From an uncultured Chthoniobacterales bacterium (lineage in GTDB: Bacteria; Verrucomicrobiota; Verrucomicrobiae; Chthoniobacterales; UBA10450), in contig CATPCN010000574.1 in the NCBI GenBank assembly GCA_955652855.1, positions 1 through 7,573 of the forward strand: 7,573 nucleotides of DNA, read 5' to 3'. The position numbers were made by a program, and so were the translations under genes. The stretch's first letter is position 1; every line of letters starts with the position of its first letter. Of this stretch, positions 1-6,419 are shown piece after piece. The notes below the pieces were generated by a model that saw only the letters and a list, made by a program, of their open reading frames with translations, was not told the origin of the DNA and searched no databases.

Positions 1-2
1 CC

Positions 3-179
3 AGTGTGGTGCTCAATCGGATTTTTGAAACCGCGCGGCACTTGCGTCACGAACTTATCGCCGATATTCCGAAGCGCGATTTGGAGACTTGCATGCGCGT
101 TCTCACCCGCATCCGGGAAAAAGCGGAAGCGGCTGAAAATTCGTTAAACGGTCGTCGCACTGCGAACGGGAAGAAATGA
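3..179 (+). CDS. MarR-like transcriptional regulator, C-terminal end (partial)
   Basis: An open frame enters from the left edge and ends at TGA 177-179, giving 58 visible residues. The visible part is helical and charged (NRIFETARHLRHELIADIP, then a helix containing CMRVLTRIREKAE) and ends in a polar tail. This matches the dimerisation-helix end of MarR-family repressors, where a conserved 'L..I..DL..C..VL..IR' pattern closes the protein. The DNA-binding winged helix lies outside the window, so the family call rests on this pattern and on context. MarR-type genes are often the first gene of RND efflux operons and repress them until a ligand binds. Its stop codon overlaps the adaptor start in an ATGA arrangement, so the two are probably co-transcribed and translationally coupled. 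Another small helical regulator cannot be excluded. Confidence 0.68.
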   Translation, partial: SVVLNRIFETARHLRHELIADIPKRDLETCMRVLTRIREKAEAAENSLNGRRTANGKK

Positions 180-1384
180 AAGCCGTAACAGAACTGAAAG
201 TTGCGACGCGCGATGCTATGGGGAATCTCGAGCATCGGTTCGGTCGCAAGCGCGTTTACATCGCCGGCGGAATCGTTGTTCTTGTGCTGGTTCTTTTACT
301 GTTCCGCGCGTTCGCCGGGAGACAGAAACCGCCTCCGCCTCCACCACCTCGACCGATCGCCGTGGCAAAGGTTGTGCAAAAAGATGTGCCGCGTTATCTC
401 GATGGGATCGGCACCTGCACCGCGTTTGAGACTGTGCAGGTTCAGTCGCAAGTCACCGGTCAGATTGTTGCGCGAAGTTTTCAAGATGGCGCCGACGTTA
501 AAAAGGGCGACCTGCTTTTCACGATCGATCCTCGTCCTTATCAAGCAGCATTCGACCAGGCACAAGGGCAGCTGGGGCAAGCCAAGTCGCAACTCGTGCT
601 CGATCAGATCACGCTGAAACGCCAACAGGAATTGCGCTCGCGCAATGTCACTTCGCCGCAAGATCTCGATACTGCGCAGGGGACGGTGAACGGCGACGAG
701 GCGAAAGTGAAGAGCGCCGAAGCCACAGTCGCTGCGGCGCAGGTGAATCTCGATTATTGCAACATCCGGTCGCCGATCGACGGCCGTGCGGGTTTGCGCA
801 ATGTCGATACGGGCAACCTCGTCACCGGTGGCAACAACGCTCCGGTGCTGCTCACGATTCAACGGCTCGATCCGATTTACACCGATTTTACGGTGGCGGA
901 GACGGACCTCCCGCAAGTGCGACCTTATTTAAATGGGCCGACGCTGAAAGTCATGACCGATACGCCTGACGATTCCGGCGATCCGAAAACGGGCGACCTT
1001 TATTTTATCGACAACGCCGTGCAGCCTGGCGCTGGTACGGTGAAGGCGCGCGCGGTGACGCCGAATCCCGATCGGAAATTTTGGCCGGAGGAATTCGTCC
1101 GCGTCCGCCTGATTCTCGACACGATTAAGAATGCGAAGCTTGTGCCGTCTCAAGCGGTGCAGATCAGTCAGAATGGTCCTTACGTGTTCGTGGTTAAGCC
1201 CGATAACACCGTCGATATGCGTACGGTGAAACCGGGTCAGCCGCAGGACGGAGACATGGTTGTGATTGAGGAGGGCGTGCAAGCGAACGAGACCGTCGTC
1301 GTCACTGGCCAGATTGCTTTAGCGCCAGGAGTTAAGGTCGCGCCACAGCCTTACAAACCCAACGCCGTGCCTGCGAAAGGATGA
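176..1384 (+). CDS. RND efflux periplasmic adaptor (MdtA/AcrA-type membrane fusion protein)
   Basis: This 402-residue protein would bridge the inner-membrane RND pump and an outer-membrane TolC-like channel. Residues 1-26 are a charged cytoplasmic tail and about 28-48 one membrane helix (YIAGGIVVLVLVLLLFRAFAG). There is no lipobox, so it is probably anchored by the uncleaved helix. A seven-proline linker follows (52-58). The first half of the lipoyl domain is at about 85-119 (VTGQIVARSFQDGADVKKGD), an alpha-helical hairpin at about 122-190, and the second lipoyl half at about 191-228 (NLDYCNIRSPIDGRAGL). A beta-barrel covers about 229-318 and the membrane-proximal domain about 319-390. The stretch from VPRYLDGIGT onward follows E. 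coli MdtA closely in order and spacing. ATG 176 is chosen because it overlaps the upstream stop, follows a purine-rich GGGAAG, and precedes the membrane helix. The pump gene starts 38 nt downstream, so the two are co-operonic. Length is normal. Confidence 0.95.
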   Translation: MKAVTELKVATRDAMGNLEHRFGRKRVYIAGGIVVLVLVLLLFRAFAGRQKPPPPPPPRPIAVAKVVQKDVPRYLDGIGTCTAFETVQVQSQVTGQIVARSFQDGADVKKGDLLFTIDPRPYQAAFDQAQGQLGQAKSQLVLDQITLKRQQELRSRNVTSPQDLDTAQGTVNGDEAKVKSAEATVAAAQVNLDYCNIRSPIDGRAGLRNVDTGNLVTGGNNAPVLLTIQRLDPIYTDFTVAETDLPQVRPYLNGPTLKVMTDTPDDSGDPKTGDLYFIDNAVQPGAGTVKARAVTPNPDRKFWPEEFVRVRLILDTIKNAKLVPSQAVQISQNGPYVFVVKPDNTVDMRTVKPGQPQDGDMVVIEEGVQANETVVVTGQIALAPGVKVAPQPYKPNAVPAKG

Positions 1385-1422
1385 AACGAAGTCCGATTTC
1401 TTAGGCAGAAATTAACATCGAC

Positions 1423-1560
1423 ATGGATTCGCATAACGACGGCGACGGGCATCATGACGGCGAATCGAATTTGCCGCGGTCAGTACATCGACATAAACCA
1501 GCAAAGCCGCAGGACACGCCCGGCGGCAAACTGATTCAAGTCACCGGCTCCGGTTTGTCG
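1423..1560 (+). other. His/Asp-rich N-terminal extension of the RND pump
   Basis: Residues 1-46 precede the usual RND start (the family normally begins a few residues before PFIRRP). The segment is hydrophilic, has no signal or membrane character, and carries six histidines in its first 24 residues, including HNDGDGHHDGE and VHRHK. It would lie in the cytoplasm before TM1. It could be a metal-binding or interaction tail, or an annotation artefact if translation starts further in. Confidence 0.5.
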
Positions 1561-4500
1561 GGCCCGTTCATTCGACGGCCGGTCATGACGGTCCTTCTTA
1601 CGTTATCGATCATTGTCGCCGGCATCGCGACCTATGGAAAACTCGCCGTCAACGATTTGCCGGCGGTCGATTATCCGGTCATCAACGTCAGTTGCTCCTA
1701 CCCCGGGGCGAATCCGACGACGATGGCGAACAACATCGCTACGCCGCTTGAGAAACAATTTCTCCAAATCCCAGGACTCGACATCATCACGAGTCAGAGC
1801 ACGCAGGCGAACACGCAGTTCACGCTCCAATTTAATCTGAGCAAGAGCATCACCGACGCGGCCACCGACGTGCAGGCCGCGATTCAGCGCGCGACCGGAA
1901 GTTTGCCGGCCGATTTGCCGAGCCCGCCTACGTTTACCAAAAGCAATCCGAACGATCAGCCGGTTTATCTCCTCGGCCTGATGTCGGACACCCTCACCGA
2001 CGGCGATTTATACAAGTACGCATCCACCGCGGTGCAGCAGCGCATCGCGATTTTGCCGGGTGTTTCCCAAGTGCAGGTCTATGGCGTGCAGGCTGCGATT
2101 CGGATCAAGGCGAGCCCGGCCGCGCTGGCTGCGCGCGGACTTACCATGGATGATTTGGCGGGCGCGATCAAAACCGGCACGGCCTATTCGGGCGCAGGCC
2201 AGTTTGATGGACCGCATCGGACATTCATTCTTCAACCGAACGGCCAGATTGATGCGGCCGAAGGCTATCGCAATTTGATGGTCGCGCGGAACAAAGATAG
2301 CTCGCCTGTTTTTCTTCGCGATGTGGCCGACGTAAAGCAAAGCGTACAGGACGAGCGGATGTCGCGCTCATTCTGGGCCCGCGGATTCAATGTTCCTGGC
2401 TCAGTTGTCGTGCTCGCAGTTTCCCGACAAGCCGGCGCCAATGCCGTGGAAGTTGCTAGCTCTGTTAAAGCGCTTTTCCCAGAGCTAAACGCGACGTTAC
2501 CCGGCTCGATCAAGCTCATCCCGGTCTTCGATCGTTCCCAGAGCATCGTCAATTCCGTGCATGACGTGCAGGCTACACTCTTCATCTCATTCGTGCTTGT
2601 CGTACTGGTCATCTACGCCTTTCTCGGCCGCGCGACCGATACGCTGATCCCGGTCGTCGCTCTGCCGCTCTCGCTCTTGCTCACGGTCGCGGTCATGTAC
2701 GCACTTAATTACTCGATCAACAATCTCACTTTAATGGCGATGACGCTGGCCATCGGATTTCTTGTCGATGATGCGATTGTGTTTTTGGAGAACGTGGTCC
2801 GCCGCGCGGAACATGGTGAATCGATTGTTCAGGCTGCCTTCAACAGCGCTGGAGAAATATCCTTCACCATTTTGTCGATGACGCTCTCGCTCGCGGCCGT
2901 TTTTATTCCGCTCGTCTTCTTGCCGGGTTTGCTCGGGAGAATCTTCCGTGAATTTTCCGTCACGATTATCGTCGCGATTTTCGCTTCAGGGCTGATCTCC
3001 CTCACGCTGACACCGTTGATGTGCGCGCGCATGCTGCGCGAACACGGACCCGGCCACAAAAAGACCCGAGTGGAACATTGGGTCGGCGATCGAATCAAGC
3101 GGGTCATTGAAGCCTATGGGAGATATCTCGATGCATTTCTTGATCGTGCCTGGATGGCTGTGCCGATCCTGATTGCCTGCATCATTGGGCTTTGGTTTTT
3201 CTTCACCCATCTGCCGTTCACACTTCTACCGGCAGGCGACAGTGGATTCATTCGCGGCATTTTTATCGCTCAGGAAGGCGTCTCGCCCGCGCAAATGCAT
3301 GCCTTTCAGCAACAGGTGAATCAGAAACTGCAGCAGGATCCGAACGTTGCGCAGTATTTCACATTGTCCGGTTTCTCCAGCCGCAGCGCCGCGTCCCAGG
3401 GACTCATCTTCGGTTTTCTTAAGCCGCCGAAAGAGCGACCCGACATCGAACACTGCGTCCTTCAACTACAGAAATCGATCGCGCAAATTCCGGGCATTGT
3501 CGCAATCCTTCGACCAAACCCTGTTTTGCAAATCAACGTCGGTGTAACGAACCAGAGCCAGGGCCAGTATGCCTACACTTTCAGCGGTATTAATCCGGAC
3601 CAGGTTTACAAGGCGTCCGACGACCTGCTCAAAAAGCTTAAAGGCTTCAAAGGTTTCGCGACCATTCGCTCCGACTACTATAATAATACGCCGAACCTAA
3701 CGATTGATATCGACCGGGAGCGCGCTTCCACTTATGGCGTTTCCGCTACTGCAATCGAGAATCTGCTGCGCACAGCTTACTCACAGAACTACATCTACCT
3801 AATCAAGAAACCCGAAGACCAGTATCAGGTTATTCTTGAAGTTGCCGACAGCGAAAGAGCACAGCCGGGCGATTTAGCCGAACTCTACGTGCGAGGCAAT
3901 GCGCCGGGCGGGTCGAGCCCTTCTAGCTCCACCGCGTCTTTCGGGAGCAAAGGTTCCTCGAACGCGAATAGCACCGGCGGCACTACTACTACTACCGGCA
4001 CCATCAATAACCTTGTTCCGCTGCGCGCCGTCGCGCGCACATCGCAAGTCGTCGGCCCCCAAGCGGTCAATCACTTAAATCAATTCACCAGCGTGACGAT
4101 CAACTTTAATCTGCTTCCCGGGGTTGCGATCGGCGACGCGAAGAACTACATCGACAAGGCAGCTAGTGATGTGCGCAAACAATTCCCAAGCGTGCAAGGC
4201 ACGTTCCAGGGCGAGGCACAGGTTTTTGAGCAACTCTTCGCCGCGCTTCCACTCCTACTCCTTTCGGCCATCTTCGTTATGTATGTCATCCTCGGCATCC
4301 TTTATGAGAGCTACGTTCATCCTATCACCGTGCTCTTCCCTGCCATCGTTCCGGCGGTTGTCGGTGGATTGTTCACACTTTGGATTTTTGGATCGACATT
4401 ATCGCTCTACAGCGTCATTGGCCTCTTTCTCTTGCTCGGCATCGTGAAGAAGAACGGCATCATGGTAGTCGACTTCGCATTGCAACGGATCGATGAAGGC

Positions 4501-4842
4501 TGGGGCCTGCGCGAAGCGATTCACGAAGCAAGCATCGAACGCTTTCGACCGATCATGATGACCACGCTCTCCGCGTTGATGGGTGCGATTCCACTAGCCC
4601 TTGGTTTCGGGTCCGATGGTTCATCGCGTCGTCCCCTAGGTCTCGTCATTGTGGGTGGCTTGATCTTTTCACAACTAGTCACCCTTTTTGTGACACCGGT
4701 CATTTATCTCTGGCTGGAATGGTTCCAGGAACATGTGCTCGATCGCGTGCCGTTCCTGCGCAGCGCGCACACCCATCGCGAAGGAGGGGCGCGCGAAGCA
4801 GGCGATGGACAGTTAGAACCGGCCGGCGCTAGCGCGCAGTAG
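1423..4842 (+). CDS. RND multidrug efflux pump, inner-membrane permease (MdtB/MdtC/AcrB-type, HAE1 family)
   Basis: This 1139-residue proton/drug antiporter should work as a homotrimer with the adaptor encoded just upstream. The first membrane helix is at about 53-71 (after PFIRRPVMTVLLT) and the first periplasmic porter/docking loop at about 72-385. TM2-TM6 span about 386-536, TM7 about 579-597, the second periplasmic loop about 598-935, and TM8-TM12 about 936-1100. Proton-relay residues are present: D449-D450 in FLVDDAIVFLENV (AcrB D407/D408), K1010 in GIVKKNGIMVVDF (AcrB K940), and the arginine of FRPIMMT (R1042, AcrB R971 region). The pump therefore looks functional. Two features are unusual: a His/Asp-rich N-terminal extension of about 46 residues, and a Ser/Gly/Thr-rich insertion at about 827-861 in the second periplasmic loop. 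ATG 1423 is the first possible start after an in-frame TAG at 1402-1404. No strong Shine-Dalgarno sequence precedes it, and a later start (for example TTG at 1555) would remove the extension. Substrate cannot be read from sequence. Confidence 0.97.
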   Translation: MDSHNDGDGHHDGESNLPRSVHRHKPAKPQDTPGGKLIQVTGSGLSGPFIRRPVMTVLLTLSIIVAGIATYGKLAVNDLPAVDYPVINVSCSYPGANPTTMANNIATPLEKQFLQIPGLDIITSQSTQANTQFTLQFNLSKSITDAATDVQAAIQRATGSLPADLPSPPTFTKSNPNDQPVYLLGLMSDTLTDGDLYKYASTAVQQRIAILPGVSQVQVYGVQAAIRIKASPAALAARGLTMDDLAGAIKTGTAYSGAGQFDGPHRTFILQPNGQIDAAEGYRNLMVARNKDSSPVFLRDVADVKQSVQDERMSRSFWARGFNVPGSVVVLAVSRQAGANAVEVASSVKALFPELNATLPGSIKLIPVFDRSQSIVNSVHDVQATLFISFVLVVLVIYAFLGRATDTLIPVVALPLSLLLTVAVMYALNYSINNLTLMAMTLAIGFLVDDAIVFLENVVRRAEHGESIVQAAFNSAGEISFTILSMTLSLAAVFIPLVFLPGLLGRIFREFSVTIIVAIFASGLISLTLTPLMCARMLREHGPGHKKTRVEHWVGDRIKRVIEAYGRYLDAFLDRAWMAVPILIACIIGLWFFFTHLPFTLLPAGDSGFIRGIFIAQEGVSPAQMHAFQQQVNQKLQQDPNVAQYFTLSGFSSRSAASQGLIFGFLKPPKERPDIEHCVLQLQKSIAQIPGIVAILRPNPVLQINVGVTNQSQGQYAYTFSGINPDQVYKASDDLLKKLKGFKGFATIRSDYYNNTPNLTIDIDRERASTYGVSATAIENLLRTAYSQNYIYLIKKPEDQYQVILEVADSERAQPGDLAELYVRGNAPGGSSPSSSTASFGSKGSSNANSTGGTTTTTGTINNLVPLRAVARTSQVVGPQAVNHLNQFTSVTINFNLLPGVAIGDAKNYIDKAASDVRKQFPSVQGTFQGEAQVFEQLFAALPLLLLSAIFVMYVILGILYESYVHPITVLFPAIVPAVVGGLFTLWIFGSTLSLYSVIGLFLLLGIVKKNGIMVVDFALQRIDEGWGLREAIHEASIERFRPIMMTTLSALMGAIPLALGFGSDGSSRRPLGLVIVGGLIFSQLVTLFVTPVIYLWLEWFQEHVLDRVPFLRSAHTHREGGAREAGDGQLEPAGASAQ
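3901..4005 (+). other. Low-complexity Ser/Gly/Thr insertion in the RND periplasmic loop
   Basis: Residues about 827-861 of the pump are almost only Ser, Gly, Thr, Ala and Asn. They interrupt the usual join between 'ELYVR' and 'LVPLRAV'. In MdtB these two strands are joined by only a few residues. The frame stays open and both sides align with the family, so this is an in-frame insertion or expansion, probably a flexible surface loop in the second porter region. Confidence 0.75.
3982..3996 (+). repeat. ACT trinucleotide microsatellite inside the RND gene
   Basis: Four ACT codons followed by ACC encode five consecutive threonines (residues 854-858) in the low-complexity insertion. Gain or loss of units would keep the frame, so the loop length could drift by replication slippage without inactivating the pump. 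Confidence 0.85.
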
Positions 4843-4879
4843 GCAGGCACCTACATCGCAGCTGGCAGCAACACCAATT

Positions 4880-4894
4880 GTTATGTCGATCTTA
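4880..4894 (+). repeat. 15-bp inverted repeat, left copy
   Basis: The sequence GTTATGTCGATCTTA lies in the 63-nt gap between the pump stop and the stop of the repeat-protein gene. Its exact reverse complement occurs at 6401-6415, in the other short gap. The match does not extend on either side. No intrinsic terminator (stable stem plus T-run) is visible in this gap. Confidence 0.7.
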
Positions 4895-4905
4895 CTCTCG
4901 GCGCC

Positions 4906-5894
4906 TTACTTGCCGTTAGCCACTTGCAACGGTGTCGCGCGTTCGAGCTTCTCGTTCACAGCTTGGATTTTCGAGTCCTGCTCTTTGAGCCGCGCGGTAA
5001 CAGCTTCCACCGTCGTCTCCAATTCTTGAATCTTGCGCCGTTGCTGGCCTAGCTCGTCGTGCAGTTTCGCGTTGTCCGATTTGTAGCGAGCGATTTCCTC
5101 TTTGAAACGTCGCGATGTCGATGTGGTCCGGGAAAAAGGAACGATCGGCGCGGGTCCCGTTCCTAGCTGGCCGGTCGACAAAATGTAAACCGGCACCCCC
5201 GCGGAAGCGTCGAAGCCGTTGATGCCGGCGACAAATGTAGCGGTCTGCACGGCTTGGTCACCGATGCGGATGGTGTTGGATTCGCCAGCAACACCCCCGT
5301 TGCCGATGTCGATATTGTTATCACCGATGTCGAGATTTACGCCTGCGGAGAGGCCCACTGCGATGTTATTGCTGCCAGTTGTGTTGTTAGCGAGCGCCAA
5401 TACACCGGTGGCCACGTTGTGGACACCGCTTGTGTTGTTCAAGAGCGCCTCGAAACCACTGGCCGTGTTGCCGAAGCCGCTTGTGTTGTCACGGAGCGCT
5501 AGATAACCCTCAGCCACGTTGCCGAAGCCGGTTGTGTTCATATCGAGCGCTTGATAACCGTCGGCCGTATTGTTGTCGTCATTGTTGTGCTCGAGCGCGT
5601 CAACGCCATGAGCTGTGTTGAAGGAGCCGGAGGTATTCAACGAGAGCGCTTGCAAACTGCTGGCCGTGTTGTCGCCGCCGGTTGTGTTGATATTGAGCGC
5701 TCGGAAACCATTGGCCGTGTTTTCGTTGCCGGTCGTGTTGCTCAAGAGCGCTTCGTAACCAATGGCCGTGTTGTGGTTGCCGGTTGTATTATTAGCGAGG
5801 GCAGCAGCACCAAAGGCGGTGTTGTCAAACCGCGCCCCAAAAAGGACCGGTTAATTGAATTTCTGAGGGATGGAGTTGTTATTTTCGATTTCAT
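4906..5894 (-). pseudogene. NTTG-repeat secreted/adhesin-like protein with coiled-coil C-terminus, broken at the 5' end
   Basis: The main frame runs on the minus strand from 5850 down to TAA at 4908-4906. It encodes about ten copies of a 17-residue unit 'NTTGxxNTAxGxxALxx'. A non-repeat cap follows (GDNNIDIGN, then ESNTIRIGDQAVQTATFVAGI), then SRRFKEEI, and finally about 50 heptad-like charged residues (DELGQQRRKIQELETTVEAV) forming a coiled coil. The repeats resemble the trimeric beta-roll repeats of autotransporter adhesins and phage tail fibres, so a surface or secreted trimer is likely. The main frame has no ATG, GTG or TTG between its upstream stop (TAA 5853-5851) and a TTG at 5745 that lies inside a repeat. 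A plausible start, ATG at 5894, opens with MKSKITTPSLRNSINRS but is in another frame and stops at 5744-5742. I infer a non-triplet deletion near 5827-5831 that removed the signal-peptide core and first repeats. The usual C-terminal S74/endosialidase-chaperone segment also seems missing. Confidence 0.75.
5338..5826 (-). repeat. Degenerate 51-bp tandem repeat array (17-residue units)
   Basis: About ten in-frame copies of a 17-residue unit lie end to end, for example NTSGFGNTASGFEALLN, NTTGFGNVAEGYLALRD and NTSGSFNTAHGVDALEH. One copy (NNDDNNTADGYQALDM) is a residue short. Conserved positions are Asn1, Gly4, Asn7, Ala9, Gly11, Ala14 and Leu15. Copies differ at many codons, so the array is old and not freshly duplicated. 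Confidence 0.88.
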
Positions 5895-5926
5895 TTTTTC
5901 GGCCTGTTGAATTACTGAAGCATGTT

Positions 5927-5953
5927 TTTAACCGCGGATTGAGACGGATTATT
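5927..5953 (+). other. AT-rich junction containing spaced CGGATT motifs
   Basis: Between the leader of the repeat gene and the start of pirin homology lies an AT-rich stretch with AACCGCGGATTGAGACGGATT, in which CGGATT occurs twice ten bases apart. It resembles, from memory only, dispersed 'CGGATTACACGGATT'-like intergenic repeats of several bacterial phyla. It may mark the breakpoint that truncated the neighbouring genes. Confidence 0.3.
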
Positions 5954-6355
5954 GATCACAGCGAAGCGAATGCATCGCCGAGCGAACCGGTGCACCTGCT
6001 CCAGATTTGGATTCTGCCGGACAAGAACGGATTTATGCCGGGTTACAGTCAGACGTCGTTGACTGACTTGCAAAAAGGTGACGCGCTCACGCTGGTTGGT
6101 TCACAAGAAGGCGGCGAACATCTGCTGCGAATCAATCAGGACGTGCGGCTCTTCGTCGGAAAACTTGCCGCCGGCGAAAAGTCTGAGCATGCGATCGCAT
6201 CCGGCCGTTATGCGTGGGTGCAGCTCATCGATGGCGCGCTCGATTTGAATGGAAACGCCTTGTGCCGCGGGGACGCTGCCGCGGTGAAGGATGAGTCGCC
6301 GCTGCGATTCAACGCGAGCGAAGCCTCACACTTTTTACTCTTTGATCTCAGTTGA
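5954..6355 (+). pseudogene. Pirin-family bicupin (YhhW-like), 3' half only
   Basis: The frame from about 5954 to TGA 6353-6355 encodes the second half of a pirin-like protein. It starts at the inter-cupin metal motif DHSEAN (YhhW: RHSEYN) and continues through PVHLLQIWILPDKNG (YhhW: RLHLYQIWIMPEENG), RINQDVRLFVGKL, YAWVQLIDGALDLNG and the terminal HFLLFDLS. E. coli YhhW, a quercetin-dioxygenase-type bicupin, is about 230 residues, and here roughly the first 95-100 are absent. The missing part would carry the THPHKDMEI metal ligands. The His and Glu of HSE remain, but the N-terminal cupin and its two His ligands do not, so activity is unlikely. The frame is open upstream to an ATG at 5870, but those residues (5870-5953) show no pirin similarity and overlap the leader of the divergent gene. 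The upstream half is not found on either strand here. Expression as a fused small protein is possible but unsupported. Confidence 0.85.
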
Positions 6356-6400
6356 GCGTACTCGGTCAGATCGGCGAATAGCGAGCGGTAGTTGCGCTGC

Positions 6401-6415
6401 TAAGATCGACATAAC
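6401..6415 (-). repeat. 15-bp inverted repeat, right copy
   Basis: TAAGATCGACATAAC on the plus strand is the exact reverse complement of 4880-4894. It sits in the 64-nt gap between the pirin-remnant stop (6355) and the aminotransferase stop (6420). The pair brackets both broken genes and neither flanking operon. Confidence 0.7.
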
Positions 6416-6419
6416 GCGA

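Noticed and set aside
296..916. Long minus-strand frame (206 residues) antisense to the efflux adaptor
   Set aside because: The plus-strand adaptor is unmistakable. The antisense product is Arg/Leu/His-rich shadow sequence without domains.
1411..1497. Further copies of the intergenic 15-mer core (ATCGACAT near 1417 and near 1488)
   Set aside because: Only 8-10 bases match, and similar short matches occur in coding sequence. They cannot be separated from chance.
4826..4835. 10-bp palindrome GCGCTAGCGC near the end of the pump gene
   Set aside because: It is inside coding sequence encoding the Ala/Gly-rich tail, and a 10-bp palindrome is common in GC-rich DNA.
4839..4854. Hairpin GTAGG-CAGGCA-CCTAC as a terminator after the pump gene
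   Set aside because: The stem is only five base pairs, overlaps the stop codon, and no T-run follows. It may be chance.
4906..5745. Taking TTG 5745 as the true start of the repeat protein
   Set aside because: It lies inside a repeat unit, the same frame encodes two more repeat units upstream, and it would give no signal sequence. The 5' end is better explained as broken.
5219..5910. Plus-strand open frames running through the repeat array (for example 5219-5506, 5254-5502 and 5551-5910)
   Set aside because: They are antisense by-products of the 51-bp repeat, which keeps several frames open at once. Their proteins are low-complexity and show no family pattern.
5870..5953. The ATG at 5870 as the real start of an intact small pirin-like protein
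   Set aside because: The first 28 residues show no pirin similarity, are AT-rich junction DNA, and overlap the leader of the divergent gene. GAGGG abuts the ATG with no proper spacing.
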